Positions 9,268-18,309 of a DNA stretch of 64,000 nucleotides are shown here, one piece after another (positions within the stretch are counted from its first letter, which is position 1; every line of letters begins with the position of its first letter). Origin of the DNA: Parafrankia discariae (GTDB lineage: Bacteria > Actinomycetota > Actinomycetes > Frankiales > Frankiaceae); NCBI RefSeq assembly GCF_000373365.1, contig NZ_KB891274.1, forward strand, positions 1 through 64,000, written 5' to 3'. The notes beneath the pieces are model-generated. The model searched no databases, was not told where the DNA came from, and saw only the letters and a program-made list of their open reading frames with translations. The position numbers were made by a program, and so were the translations under genes.

Positions 9268-10149
9268 TCAGTCGGTGGTGCGGCGCCGGTAGAGGGCGAC
9301 GGCCAGCGGCGCGCACACCGCGACGATCCCCATCGACCACAGCACGGCGGCGAGCACCGGATGTTGCATCGGCCAGGCGTCCGAGGCCGCGGACGGGTTC
9401 GGATTGCCGAACAGGTCCCGCGCGGCCGCCGTCACCGCGCTTACCGGGTTCCACTCGGCGATCGCCCGCACCGCGGCCGGCATGCCGGCGGTGGGCACCA
9501 TCGCGTTGGAGACGAACGCCAGCGGGAACAGCAGCACCAGCCCGATCCCCTGCGCGCTCTCCGGCCCCTCGCTGACCATGCCCAGGCACGCCGTCGCCCA
9601 GGCCAGCGCGTAGGCGAACAACAGCGGGATCGCGAACGCCGCCACGAACCGGGCCGGCGAGGTGTGCGGCCGCCAGCCGATCGCCAGCCCGGTGAGCACG
9701 ACGATCGACATGCACACCAGCGACGAGAGCAGATCGGACAGCGACCGGCCGACGAGGACGGCCGCCCGCCACATCGGCAGGGTGCGGAACCGGTCGACGG
9801 CCCCGCTGCCCAGATCCGTGCTCAGGCCGACCGCGGTGCCGATCGAGGCGGTCGTGAGGTTCAGCGAGATCAGCCCGGCGATCGCGAACTGCTTGTAGTC
9901 ACCGCCCCCGACGGCCACGCCGCCACCGAGCACGTACACGAACAGCAGCGTGAACAGCACCGGCTGGATGGTCACGTCGGACAGCTGCAGCGGTTCCCGG
10001 GCGACGTGCACGAGGTTGCGGCGGGTCAGCACGACGACGTCGCGCACCGCCTGGCCGACCGAGCCGGACCGCGCGGGTGCCGCGGGCGCGACGGGTGTCA
10101 TGGGGGCGACCGGGGTGGGGCCGCCGGTCGCGACGGTGAGCTGAGGCAT
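9268..10149 (-). CDS. ABC-2 type transporter permease (DrrB-like)
   Basis: 293 aa from ATG at 10149. This is the membrane subunit of an ABC-2 exporter of the daunorubicin-resistance type. About six hydrophobic segments are visible (for example VLFTLLFVYVLGGGVAV, LVCMSIVVLTGLAIGW, GIGLVLLFPLAFVSNAMVP), and the family's C-terminal NPVSAVTAAARDLFG stretch is present. The start codon shares one base with the stop of the ATPase gene (TGATG), so the two are translationally coupled. The likely role is drug or lipid export under the divergent TetR; the substrate is unknown. Confidence 0.88.
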   Translation of the reverse strand: MPQLTVATGGPTPVAPMTPVAPAAPARSGSVGQAVRDVVVLTRRNLVHVAREPLQLSDVTIQPVLFTLLFVYVLGGGVAVGGGDYKQFAIAGLISLNLTTASIGTAVGLSTDLGSGAVDRFRTLPMWRAAVLVGRSLSDLLSSLVCMSIVVLTGLAIGWRPHTSPARFVAAFAIPLLFAYALAWATACLGMVSEGPESAQGIGLVLLFPLAFVSNAMVPTAGMPAAVRAIAEWNPVSAVTAAARDLFGNPNPSAASDAWPMQHPVLAAVLWSMGIVAVCAPLAVALYRRRTTD

Positions 10150-11087
10150 CAGGACACTCCCTGGCCGGTGAGCGCGAAGAAGACGTCGTCGAGGGACGGG
10201 GCGTGCACGACGACGTCGTCGACGAGCGCGCCCACCCCGTCGAGGGCCCGGATCACCTCGGTCGCCACCCCGGAGCCGTTGCGCACTCCGGCCCGCAGCC
10301 GCCGCCCGTCCGCGTCGACGTCGACCCGGCCCTCGACCAGCGGCTCCAGCGCGGCGAGCGCGTCGTGGTGCGGGGCGCTCAGCGTGACCTCCAGGCGGTG
10401 CCCGCCGATCGCCGCCTTCAGCTCGCCGGCGGTACCCCGGGCGACGACCCGGCCGTGGTCGATCACCACGATGTGGTCGGCGAGCGCGTCGGCCTCCTCC
10501 AGGTACTGCGTGGTCAGCAGGATCGTCGTGCCGGCCGCGACGAGCTCGCGCACGACGTCCCACATCCGCGCCCGGCTCGTCGGGTCCAGCCCGGTGGTCG
10601 GCTCGTCGAGGAACAGCACGGCCGGGTCGGCGACGAGGCTGGCGGCGAGGTCCAGGCGCCGGCGCATCCCACCCGAGTAGCCCTTCACCACCCGGTCGGC
10701 GGCACCGGTCAGCTCGAACCGCTCCAGCAGCCCGTCGGCGCGGGTGGCGGACGCCGCCCGGCGCAGGCCGCTGAGCTCGGCGACCATCCGCAGGTTCTGC
10801 CGGCCGGTCAGCGCCTCGTCGACGGTGGCGTCCTGGGCGGTCACGCCGATGCGCCGGCGGACCTCGCCGGCCTGGGCGACCACGTCGTAGCCGGCGACGC
10901 GGGCGTGACCGGCGTCCGGTCGGGCCAGCGTCGTCAGGATCCGCACGGCGGTGCTCTTGCCCGCCCCGTTCGGGCCGAGGACACCGAGGACCGTTCCCGC
11001 GGGGACGCTCAGGTCGACCCCGGCCAGTGCCTGGGTGTCGCCGTAGCGTTTCGCGAGGTCCGTCGCCTCGATCATGATCTGGTCCAT
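10149..11087 (-). CDS. ABC transporter ATP-binding protein (DrrA-like)
   Basis: 312 aa from ATG at 11087, chosen because GGAGG lies just upstream; a longer frame reading into the operators is not credible. Walker A is GPNGAGKST, the signature is YSGGMRRRLDLA, Walker B is VLFLDEPT, and the H-loop region LLTTQYLEEAD follows. The C-terminal extension of about 90 residues is typical of DrrA/NodI-type exporters. Paired with the permease downstream. Transcription starts within the shared region containing two TetR operators. Confidence 0.9.
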   Translation of the reverse strand: MDQIMIEATDLAKRYGDTQALAGVDLSVPAGTVLGVLGPNGAGKSTAVRILTTLARPDAGHARVAGYDVVAQAGEVRRRIGVTAQDATVDEALTGRQNLRMVAELSGLRRAASATRADGLLERFELTGAADRVVKGYSGGMRRRLDLAASLVADPAVLFLDEPTTGLDPTSRARMWDVVRELVAAGTTILLTTQYLEEADALADHIVVIDHGRVVARGTAGELKAAIGGHRLEVTLSAPHHDALAALEPLVEGRVDVDADGRRLRAGVRNGSGVATEVIRALDGVGALVDDVVVHAPSLDDVFFALTGQGVS

Positions 11088-11109
11088 GCGGCCTCCGCCG
11101 TGTGCGTGT

Positions 11110-11151
11110 TTACCTGTTGACAGGTAAGTAAGCTTACCTGTCGCAAGGTAA
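11110..11151. promoter_or_regulatory. paired TetR-type operators between ABC exporter and tetR
   Basis: Two 18-bp palindromes 24 bp apart: 11110-11127 has arms TTACCTG and CAGGTAA around TTGA. 11134-11151 has arms TTACCT and AGGTAA around GTCGCA. They sit in the 100-bp divergent promoter region, so the adjacent TetR protein very probably represses both directions. Confidence 0.75.
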
Positions 11152-11187
11152 GCAACATCGCGCGGGGTCGTCAAGTAGGTTGAGATC

Positions 11188-11802
11188 ATGCCCAGACCGT
11201 CCATGCCCGCCGAGGGGGAGAAGAGCACCCGGGAACGGATCCTCGACGTGGCCCTGGAGCTGTTCAGCACCGCCGGGTACGAAGCGGTGTCGCTGCGCGA
11301 GATCGCGGAGCGGATGAACTTCACGAAAGCCGCGCTCTATTACCACTTCTCCAGCAAGGACGACATCCTGCTCGCGCTGCACCTGCGCCTGCACGATCTC
11401 GGCCGGGCGGGCTTCGACGACCTGGAGGCGGACCTGGCCCGCCCCGAGCGCTGGCCACAGCTGCTCGACCTCGTCGTCAACACCATGCTGGCGAACCGGT
11501 CGCTGTTCCTGTTCCACATCCGCAACCACAGCGCGCTCGAGCGGCTGCACAGCCACAGCCACGACCCCGGCCACGCCGACCTGCAGGAACGGTTCCAGCG
11601 GATCCTCACCGACGAGAGCGTCCCGGTGGAGCTGCGGGTGCGGCTGATGTGCGCGCTCGGCGCGATCGCCGGCGGGTTCGTGCTCGGCGGGGAGGTGTTC
11701 GCCGACGTCCCGGACGCCGACCTCGGCCGGATGCTGCGTGCCGCCGTCGGTGACCTGATGTCCCCGGCCGCCGCCCTCGCGCAGCCGACCCGCACCTCCT
11801 GA
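11188..11802 (+). CDS. TetR family repressor of the adjacent ABC exporter
   Basis: 204 aa from ATG at 11188. The N-terminal TetR domain (residues about 13-60) has [29 protein letters not shown] and the recognition helix [17 protein letters not shown]. The C-terminal half is the ligand/dimer domain and not family-diagnostic. No strong ribosome site is seen; an ATG six codons in is an alternative. It is divergent from the DrrAB-like genes and shares the two 18-bp operators, so the simplest model is local, ligand-released repression of the exporter. Confidence 0.88.
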   Translation: MPRPSMPAEGEKSTRERILDVALELFSTAGYEAVSLREIAERMNFTKAALYYHFSSKDDILLALHLRLHDLGRAGFDDLEADLARPERWPQLLDLVVNTMLANRSLFLFHIRNHSALERLHSHSHDPGHADLQERFQRILTDESVPVELRVRLMCALGAIAGGFVLGGEVFADVPDADLGRMLRAAVGDLMSPAAALAQPTRTS

Positions 11803-11873
11803 CCGGACCCCGCCACGCCGTGCGGTAGTCGATAGGTCACTGCCGGCGATGGTCGCTGTCATGATCCGGGGCC

Positions 11874-13475
11874 ATGACGGCTCGGGACGGGCGGCAGCCG
11901 GCGAGCCGGCGGGAATTCCTCGACACGACGCTGCGGCTGGCTGCCTCCGGCGGGCTCGCCGCGGTCACCGGCGCCGGGGCCGCCGGCTGCGACGGCCCGG
12001 TGACCGGTCCGAGCGGTCCGGGCGGCCCGCCACGGGCCACCGCCACACCCCGGCCCTTCGCCACCGGCTCGCCGGGCCCGATCACCGCCACCGATCTGGT
12101 GGACGTCGACACGCTCTGGGGCTGGGTCGAGCGGATGACCGCCGTGGGGCCGCGGTTCACCGGCTCCGCGGCGCACCGGCGCCACATCGACGACCTCGAG
12201 CGCCAGTTGCGTGACTACGGCCTCGAGGTGACCCGCCATCCGACCCCGCTGGCCCGGTGGCTGGCCCGGTCCTGGTCGCTGCGGATCACCGACGCCACCG
12301 GCGCCACCCGGTCGGTGCCCGTCGCCTGCTACCGGCCGTACTCGGGGGAGACCGGTCCGGCCGGCGTCGAGGGCCCGCTGCGCGACCTGGGCGACCTGAG
12401 CACCCCGCATGCTCTGAGCGGCCAGGTCGCGGAGTCACCGGCCGGAGCGATCGTGCTGGTCGACGCCCCGGTGGCCCGCCTGCGCGCCTCGGTGCTCGCC
12501 GACCTGGCGTACGAGGTGTACCCGCCGGGGGCCCGCGCCGAGTTCGCGGCGGAGGACTACTCCCGGGTCTGGCTCGGGGTCCCGCCGGCACCGGACCTGG
12601 CCGCCGCCCGCGCCGACGGCGCCGTCGGCATGATCGAGATCTCCGACATGTCGCCCGCGCTCGCCGCCGGGCAGTACACCCCGCACCAGCAGGAGCACGC
12701 CGGCCTCCCGGCGCTGCGGGTCGACCGGGAGCAGGGCGCCGTCCTGCGGGGCCTGCTCGCCCGCGGCCCCGTGCGCGCCACCCTCGTCCTGGAGGCGGAC
12801 CGCGACGACACCACCGTGGACTACCTGCTGGCCCGGCTGCCCGGAGCCGGTCCGCGCCGGGACCCGCGATCCGTGCTCGTCGCCACCCACACCGACGGGC
12901 AGAACGCCGTCGAGGAGAACGGCGGGCCGGCGCTGCTCGCGCTCGCCGAGTACTTCAGCCGCTTCCCGGCCGCCACCCGTCCCCGCGACCTGCTGTTCAT
13001 GTTCTCCCCGAGCCACATGACCGCCGAGACGGCGACGGTGAAGCCGGACGAGTGGCTGCGCGCGCATCCCGAGATCACGGCCGGGGTCGACATGGCACTG
13101 GTCGCCGAGCACCTGGGCGCCATGGCCTGGGACGACGACGGCGGCACCGGCCCCTACCGGGCCACCGGCCGCACCGAGCCGGTCGCCGTCGCGGTGGGCA
13201 ACAGCGAGCCGCTGCGCCGGCTGGCCACCGACGAGGTCCGCCGCGACGACCTGGCCCGCACCGGCATCCAGAAGCCGTTCCAGGACGGCCTCTACGGCGA
13301 GGGGACCTTCGCCCACCGCCTCGGCCTGCCCACCATCGCCATGATCACCGGGCCGGCCTACCTGCTGCAGGTCACCCCGGGAGACAACCTCGACAAGCTC
13401 GACCGGGACCTGCTGCACCGCCACACGCTCTTCCTGGCCCGGCTGCTCGCCCGCATGACCGGACTGCCCCGGTGA
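11874..13475 (+). CDS. Tat-exported lipoprotein, M28-like peptidase fold
   Basis: 533 aa. The N-terminus has a twin-arginine signal (SRREFLDTTLRLAASGG) and a lipobox ending GAAGC, so it should be exported folded and lipid-anchored. The body resembles M28 aminopeptidase-like proteins: ERMTAVGPRFTGSAAHRRHID, a PA-like insertion, then VATHTDGQN (likely zinc His/Asp), EENGGPALLALAEYF, and AEHLGAM. The usual GxDN ligand motif reads EEN, so the metal site may be modified. The true substrate is unknown. Assignment to M28-like fold is moderate. Confidence 0.65.
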   Translation: MTARDGRQPASRREFLDTTLRLAASGGLAAVTGAGAAGCDGPVTGPSGPGGPPRATATPRPFATGSPGPITATDLVDVDTLWGWVERMTAVGPRFTGSAAHRRHIDDLERQLRDYGLEVTRHPTPLARWLARSWSLRITDATGATRSVPVACYRPYSGETGPAGVEGPLRDLGDLSTPHALSGQVAESPAGAIVLVDAPVARLRASVLADLAYEVYPPGARAEFAAEDYSRVWLGVPPAPDLAAARADGAVGMIEISDMSPALAAGQYTPHQQEHAGLPALRVDREQGAVLRGLLARGPVRATLVLEADRDDTTVDYLLARLPGAGPRRDPRSVLVATHTDGQNAVEENGGPALLALAEYFSRFPAATRPRDLLFMFSPSHMTAETATVKPDEWLRAHPEITAGVDMALVAEHLGAMAWDDDGGTGPYRATGRTEPVAVAVGNSEPLRRLATDEVRRDDLARTGIQKPFQDGLYGEGTFAHRLGLPTIAMITGPAYLLQVTPGDNLDKLDRDLLHRHTLFLARLLARMTGLPR

Positions 13476-13545
13476 ACCCGCCCGCCGGCTTCGGGCTGGC
13501 CGCCCGGGAATTCGGTGCGCGGGATTCAGGACATTCGTGACCTTT

Positions 13546-13581
13546 CCCAAATTGTATGGCAGCATCTGCCATCTGATTGGG
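13546..13581 (+). promoter_or_regulatory. nested palindrome overlapping the ribosome site of the CocE-type gene
   Basis: Inner arms ATGGCAG and CTGCCAT around CAT (13556-13572) are flanked by outer arms CCCAA (13546-13550) and TTGGG (13577-13581). The outer right arm touches the GGAAGGAG ribosome site, 11 nt before the ATG. It could be a repressor operator or an RNA hairpin that hides the ribosome site. Confidence 0.5.
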
Positions 13582-13591
13582 AAGGAGCCTC

Positions 13592-15259
13592 ATGGCCAGG
13601 TGTGAGCCACCGTTCATCCGCCGCTTCGCTCCGGTCGCCGCTCTGGCGGTCGCCGCCGCTTTGTCCGCCTCGGCTTTGTCCGCCTCGGCCGGGATCGCCG
13701 CCCCGGCGACATCCCCGCCCACGTCCGTCGTAGCCCGGCCTTTATCGGCCGGCACCCAGGCCTGGTGGAACTACGACCGTCCGGCCACATACCAGACCAT
13801 CTCCACCGAGACCACGGTTCCGACCCGGGACGGCACCCCGCTGAGCTGCACCCTGGTCCGGCCGGCGACCGACGGCGCGCCGGCCGCGGGAACCTTTCCC
13901 GGCCTGGTCGTCGAGTTCACCCCGTACGCGGTATTACGCACGACCTATGTCGCCAGTGAGGCCACCTATTTCGCGACCCACGGCTACAACGCCCTGGTCT
14001 GCAACCTGCGGGGTACCGGCGGATCGGGGGGCACCTGGCAGAACGCCATGTCGTCCCAGGACGGCAAGGACGCCCGCGACCTGGTCGAATGGCTGGCCGT
14101 CCAGCCCTACTCGAACGGCCGGATCGGAATGACCGGCGAGAGCTACGGCGGTGACACGACCTACGCCGCCGCCATCAACCGGCCGCCGCACCTGGTCGCC
14201 ATCGCCCCGCTGCAGTCCCCGGCCGACCTCTACCGTGACGTCATCTACCCGGGTGGCATCAAGTCCACCGAGGGCGGCACCATCGACAACTGGCCCGACA
14301 CCGCCCAGCTGATCAGCGGTGGGGCGATCAACGCCGCGGCCGAGTACGCGGCCAACCGCGCCCACCCCACCTACGACAGCTACTGGCAGTCGCGGACCTT
14401 CGTCGGCCACTACGACGAGATCAACGTCCCGATCTTCGCCATGGGTGGCTGGGTCGACCAGTACTTCCGCTCCGGCCAGCTCACCAACATCGAGGGAGCT
14501 CTAGGCCGCACGTGGGCCGTCTACGGTCAGTGGCCGCACCGGGCCCCGCTGCAGTACCCGAACTGCCCGGGGTTGTGCAACCCCGAAGGACTGTCCCCGG
14601 GGATCACGCTCGCCTGGTTCGACCACTGGGTGATGCGGCTTCCCGGCGTCCCGATCCCCCCGCGGCCGACCCTGGTCAGCTACGCCGGCGCCAGCCCCGC
14701 CACGAACTCCTCGGGATGGCGTGAGATCGTCGGCTACCGGCCGACCGGCACCACCACACGAGCGTTCGCCCTCAACGCGGACGGCTCGCTCGGCGCGGCC
14801 GGCCCGACCCTCGGAACCAGGACGTTCCACCAGCCGCAGGACCCGTCGACCGCCGGGGGGTCCGTCCTGTTCCAGACCGGCCCGCTCACCACGCCGACGG
14901 CGCTGTTCGGCCGCCCGACGCTCACACTGCGGGCGAGATTGTCCGGCCCGGACGCCAACCTCTACGCCGAACTGCTCGACGTCGGACCTGACGGTACCGA
15001 GACGCTGGTCAACAACGGTTTCCTCCGGGCCAGCCACCGGATCTCGAGCGTCGTTCCGACCCCGGTGCCGACCGGGGTACCCGTTACCCTCACCGTGTCG
15101 ATCCGGCCCGACGACTGGCAGTTCGGGGCCGGCCACCGCATCGCCGTGCGGGTCTCCGGCGGCGTCCCGACGATGCTCACCCAGAACCCGACTCCGGTCG
15201 ACGTCACCATCGCCACCGGTGTCGGCGGCTCCACCCTGACCCTCCCGACCGTCGCCTGA
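13592..15259 (+). CDS. secreted CocE/NonD family hydrolase
   Basis: 555 aa from the ATG at 13592, preceded by GGAAGGAG; an upstream TTG is less likely. A Sec-type signal (RRFAPVAALAVAAALSASA) indicates secretion. The alpha/beta-hydrolase core begins at VPTRDGTPLSCTLVRPA. The nucleophile elbow is GESYGG (Ser about 185). Candidate Asp lies in GGWVDQYF and candidate His in QWPHR, giving a full triad. The C-terminal X-Pro dipeptidyl-peptidase-type jelly-roll domain (from about 380) ends in RIAVRVSGG. It probably cleaves esters, amides or X-Pro peptides outside the cell. A strong terminator follows. Confidence 0.88.
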   Translation: MARCEPPFIRRFAPVAALAVAAALSASALSASAGIAAPATSPPTSVVARPLSAGTQAWWNYDRPATYQTISTETTVPTRDGTPLSCTLVRPATDGAPAAGTFPGLVVEFTPYAVLRTTYVASEATYFATHGYNALVCNLRGTGGSGGTWQNAMSSQDGKDARDLVEWLAVQPYSNGRIGMTGESYGGDTTYAAAINRPPHLVAIAPLQSPADLYRDVIYPGGIKSTEGGTIDNWPDTAQLISGGAINAAAEYAANRAHPTYDSYWQSRTFVGHYDEINVPIFAMGGWVDQYFRSGQLTNIEGALGRTWAVYGQWPHRAPLQYPNCPGLCNPEGLSPGITLAWFDHWVMRLPGVPIPPRPTLVSYAGASPATNSSGWREIVGYRPTGTTTRAFALNADGSLGAAGPTLGTRTFHQPQDPSTAGGSVLFQTGPLTTPTALFGRPTLTLRARLSGPDANLYAELLDVGPDGTETLVNNGFLRASHRISSVVPTPVPTGVPVTLTVSIRPDDWQFGAGHRIAVRVSGGVPTMLTQNPTPVDVTIATGVGGSTLTLPTVA

Positions 15260-15265
15260 CTCTGA

Positions 15266-15303
15266 TCAGGATCAGGGCCGCGCTGACCCGGCCCTGATCC
15301 TGA
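15266..15303 (+). terminator. 14-bp perfect hairpin after the CocE-type gene
   Basis: Arms TCAGGATCAGGGCC (15266-15279) and GGCCCTGATCCTGA (15290-15303) are perfectly complementary around a 10-nt loop and begin 7 nt after the stop codon. There is no T-run, as is usual for GC-rich actinobacteria. Confidence 0.75.
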
Positions 15304-15394
15304 CCCGGCCCCGAGCCCGCGGGGGCCTGCCCGGCGCCTAGCCTGATGCTGGACGGTCCGATCCACCGTCATGGGCGCGCGGGCGGGAGGGCGA

Positions 15395-16033
15395 GTGGCC
15401 GGGGACGGCACGAAGCGGCCGTACCGGACGTCGCCGAGTGTGCGACAGGCCCGGGCCGACCGGCTGGAAGCCGCGGCCCGGGCCGTCGAGTCGGCGGCGC
15501 TCCGGCTGTTCGAACTCCGCGGGTTCGACGGGGTGACGGTCGACGACATCGCGGGCGCCGCGGGGATCTCCGTCCGCACCTTCTACCGCTACTTCCCGGC
15601 CAAGGACGACGTTCTGCGGGCCGTCGTCCGGCGCCGGGCCCAGGCCGTCGCGACCGCCCTGACCGCCCGGCCACCGGACGAGGCGCCGATGCGTTCGGTC
15701 CGCCGGGCCGTCCAGGACGTCGTCGCCGCCGAGGACCCGACCCAGGTCGCCCGGTGGGTCCGGGTGGTGGAGGCCAGCCTGTACGCCACCCGGGTGATGC
15801 TCGGGGTGAGCATCCTGGAGTTCAACGGCGTCCTCGCCGAGTTCCTCGGCGCGCGGCTGGGCCGGGCACCCGACGACCTGGAGCCGGCGATGCTCGCGGT
15901 CGCCGCGGGTGGGATCATCATCGCCGCGCAGACCCGCTGGTACCTGCTCGGCGGCGACCTGGCGGCGACGATCGGCGATGCCCTCACCGTCATCGACACC
16001 GTCGTCCCGGGCCGGCCCGGCGCGACGGGATGA
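15395..16033 (+). CDS. TetR family regulator
   Basis: 212 aa from the GTG at 15395, preferred because GGGAGG lies 4-9 nt upstream; an ATG at 15371 is in frame. The HTH region reads AARAVESAALRLFELRGFDGVTVDDIAGAAGISVRTFYRYFPAKDDVL. The C-terminal domain has RWVRVVEASLYATRVMLGV and resembles the MftR-like C-terminal type seen in actinobacterial TetR proteins (tentative). No obvious target gene is adjacent: the upstream gene ends in a terminator and the next gene is another TetR. Function unknown. Confidence 0.85.
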   Translation: MAGDGTKRPYRTSPSVRQARADRLEAAARAVESAALRLFELRGFDGVTVDDIAGAAGISVRTFYRYFPAKDDVLRAVVRRRAQAVATALTARPPDEAPMRSVRRAVQDVVAAEDPTQVARWVRVVEASLYATRVMLGVSILEFNGVLAEFLGARLGRAPDDLEPAMLAVAAGGIIIAAQTRWYLLGGDLAATIGDALTVIDTVVPGRPGATG

Positions 16034-16125
16034 GGCCGGCGTCCCCGCTCGGCGCGGCGTGAGCCGCCGTGGCGGACGTTTCGCCTCGCACCTGGTCGAA
16101 CCCGCGCGCCGCTACTGTTGGACGG

Positions 16126-16956
16126 GTGGATGACCGGCAGCCGCGACCGCGCGCCGCGGGCGGGGAGACCGGGCCCGGCCCGGCGCCCGGCCCGCTGTGG
16201 GAGAACCCGCCGGCACCGCCGCGACCTGGGCTGACCCGGGCGGCGATCGTCGGCGCCGCGATCGACATCGCCGACCGCGAGGGGCTCGACGCGGTCTCCA
16301 TCCGCCGGGTCGCGGCCGTGCTCGGCGCCCGGCCGATGAGCCTCTACACGCACGTCCCGAGCAAGGACGACCTGCTCGACCTCATGACCGACCGGGTGGC
16401 GGGGGAGGCGGTCCTGGCCGGGCCGCTGCCGGTGGACTGGCGCGCCGCGATGACGGCCATCGCCGCCCGCGGCCGGGAGGTGGGCCTGCGCCATCCGTGG
16501 ATGCTGCGGTCCGTCGTAAACCGCGGCCACATCGGCCCGAACGCCGTGCGGCACATCGAGCAGTCGTTCGAGGCCCTCACCGGCCTGCGGGTGCCGACCA
16601 GCCGCAAGATCGAGATTCTGCGGGCGGTGGACACGTTCGTGGTCGGTCACATCCTCGGCGAGGTCTCCGCGCGCAAGCGCGCGGGCCGGCACCTGTGCGC
16701 CGACGGCCCCGCCGCTGGTGGCCCCGCCGCCGACGGATCGGCCGCCGGCGGGCCGGCCGCCGATCCGCGCTGGCAGGCCGTCGTCGAGCATCTGCACCGG
16801 CTCGCGGCGAGCGGGCGGCACCCCGCGCTCGCCGAGGTGCTGACCGAACCGCTCATCCTCTCGGGCGAGGACGCGGACCGGGCGTTCGCGCAGGGCCTGG
16901 ACTGGCTGCTGTCCGGCATCGCCGACACCCTGCCACCGAACGCCACGGCGGCCTGA
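16126..16956 (+). CDS. TetR family regulator with TetR-class C-terminal domain
   Basis: 276 aa from GTG at 16126. An in-frame GTG at 16069 is possible, but TACTGT lies a few bases before 16126 and could be a -10 for a leaderless start. The HTH lies at about residues 36-85 (LTRAAIVGAAIDIADREGLDAVSIRR, RPMSLYTHVPSKDDLLDLM). This pattern matches the TetR/TetR_C class. The C-terminal domain contains an Ala/Gly-rich insertion (AGGPAADGSAAGGPAAD) of low complexity. No neighbouring target is apparent; the next operon starts more than 100 bp downstream. Confidence 0.85.
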   Translation: MDDRQPRPRAAGGETGPGPAPGPLWENPPAPPRPGLTRAAIVGAAIDIADREGLDAVSIRRVAAVLGARPMSLYTHVPSKDDLLDLMTDRVAGEAVLAGPLPVDWRAAMTAIAARGREVGLRHPWMLRSVVNRGHIGPNAVRHIEQSFEALTGLRVPTSRKIEILRAVDTFVVGHILGEVSARKRAGRHLCADGPAAGGPAADGSAAGGPAADPRWQAVVEHLHRLAASGRHPALAEVLTEPLILSGEDADRAFAQGLDWLLSGIADTLPPNATAA

Positions 16957-17074
16957 TCCGGCCTTTCGTCGATCGTGCCGGCGCGACCGTCGACCGCGCC
17001 TTCCTCACTTGTCTTCTTTGCTTTATCCACTGGTTTGGTAGACATGGTTCCGGGCTGCCGGTACCGTCCCTGAC

Positions 17075-17158
17075 ATGAGCGGTCAGGCGGTCCTGGTCGA
17101 CCGCCCGCACGTCGACTACGGGCGGGTAGCCAGCGCCCTCTGTCCGCGCTGCCGCTGA
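17075..17158 (+). CDS. 27-aa putative cysteine-responsive leader peptide upstream of ssuCBA
   Basis: ATG at 17075, TGA at 17156-17158. The peptide has a hydrophobic start, then the pattern R-P-H-V-D-Y-G-R, then five residues, then Cys-Pro-Arg-Cys-Arg at the end. Short peptides of this R..[HV]D..R.....C type are annotated ahead of sulfur-assimilation genes in Streptomyces and relatives (recalled, not searched), where Cys codons could sense cysteine supply. It lies 242 nt before ssuC. A second peptide with the same D-x2-R-x5-C spacing precedes the other sulfur operon (24562-24642). Confidence 0.7.
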   Translation: MSGQAVLVDRPHVDYGRVASALCPRCR

Positions 17159-17400
17159 GCCTGCCGCCCACTCCGCGCACGTCTCCGCCCGCCCCCGTGG
17201 CCCCGCTCCTCCAAAGTTCGCCGCCGCGCACTCGATGATCCGACGGTCCCGGAGTCGCGGGTTCCCGGTCGCGCCAGGCCATCGGCGACCCGCCCGGCCC
17301 ACGGGCCAGGCCTCCCGCTGACGCCGGTTCCCGGCCGGGTGACGGCGCGGCCCCGGGCTCGGGCCACATCACAGCACCAGCGCAGCAACGGAAGGCTGAC
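17159..17400 (+). promoter_or_regulatory. leader region between the Cys peptide and ssuC
   Basis: 242 nt, GC-rich, with several short self-complementary blocks (for example GGCCC-AC-GGGCC near 17301-17312) but no single dominant hairpin that I can pick by eye. It ends with GGAAGG, the ribosome site of ssuC. If the leader peptide works by attenuation, this is where termination or anti-termination would occur. Confidence 0.4.
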
Positions 17401-18309
17401 ATGTCACCACCCGACGCGTCGGACCTGCTTGTCGAGGCGGCGGACCCGCCGGCCGTCGACCCACCGGGCACGGACCCGCCGGGGGAGACGGCCCGGCCCG
17501 GGCCCGCCGTCGAGAGGCTGTCCGGGGCCGGCCTGCGGCGGCGGCGCGGCCTGCCCCGGCCGGTCCGCCGGCTGTTCGGCCCGATCCTGCTGGTGGCGGT
17601 CTGGCAGGTCGGCTCGGTCGTCGGTTACCTGCCCGCGGACACGATCGCGGCTCCGAGCACGGTGGCCGGCACCGGCTGGGACATGATCGTCGATGGTTCG
17701 CTGCCGGAGGCGCTGGCGGTCTCGTTGCGCCGGGTCGGCTACGGCCTGTTCCTCGGCGGGCTCGCGGGGCTGGTGCTCGGCCTGCTCTCCGGCCTGTTCC
17801 GGCTCGGTGAGGACCTCATCGACGCGCCCATGCAGATGCTGCGCACCGTTCCGTTCCTCGGCCTCATCCCGCTGCTCATCATCTGGTTCGGGATCGGCGA
17901 GGCCCCGAAGATCGCGCTGGTGACGCTGGCGGTCGCCTTCCCGCTCTACCTCAACACCTACGCGGCCATCCGGGACGTCGACGAACGCCTGGTGGAGGCC
18001 GCCGGCACCCTGGGGCTCAACCGCTGGCGGCTGGTCTGGCACGTCGTGCTGCCGGGGTCGCTGCCGGGCATGCTGGTCGGCCTGCGCTACGCCCTCGGCT
18101 TCTCCTGGCTGGCCCTGGTCATCGGCGAGCAGGTGAACGCCGACCAGGGCATCGGCTACCTGATGATGAACGCCCGCGAGTTCCTGCAGACCGACGTGAT
18201 CGTGGTCTGTCTCGTCGTGTACAGCCTGCTCGGGCTGCTGACCGACGTGATCGTCCGCCTGCTGGAGAAAGGGGCGCTGTCATGGCGGCGCGGATTCTCG
18301 GGCCAGTGA
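17401..18309 (+). CDS. ssuC: aliphatic sulfonate/taurine-type ABC transporter permease
   Basis: 302 aa from ATG with GGAAGG upstream. After a long Pro-rich cytoplasmic N-terminus (about 1-60) there are about six membrane segments. The EAA loop that contacts the ATPase is VEAAGTLGLNRWRLVWHVVLP-like (about residues 199-219). Other family marks are LGLIPLLIIWFGIGEAPK and NADQGIGYLM. This matches the SsuC/TauC/NitT permease family. Gene order permease, ATPase, binding protein, dioxygenase, and the Cys leader upstream support sulfonate uptake; nitrate or other substrates are less likely. Confidence 0.88.
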   Translation: MSPPDASDLLVEAADPPAVDPPGTDPPGETARPGPAVERLSGAGLRRRRGLPRPVRRLFGPILLVAVWQVGSVVGYLPADTIAAPSTVAGTGWDMIVDGSLPEALAVSLRRVGYGLFLGGLAGLVLGLLSGLFRLGEDLIDAPMQMLRTVPFLGLIPLLIIWFGIGEAPKIALVTLAVAFPLYLNTYAAIRDVDERLVEAAGTLGLNRWRLVWHVVLPGSLPGMLVGLRYALGFSWLALVIGEQVNADQGIGYLMMNAREFLQTDVIVVCLVVYSLLGLLTDVIVRLLEKGALSWRRGFSGQ

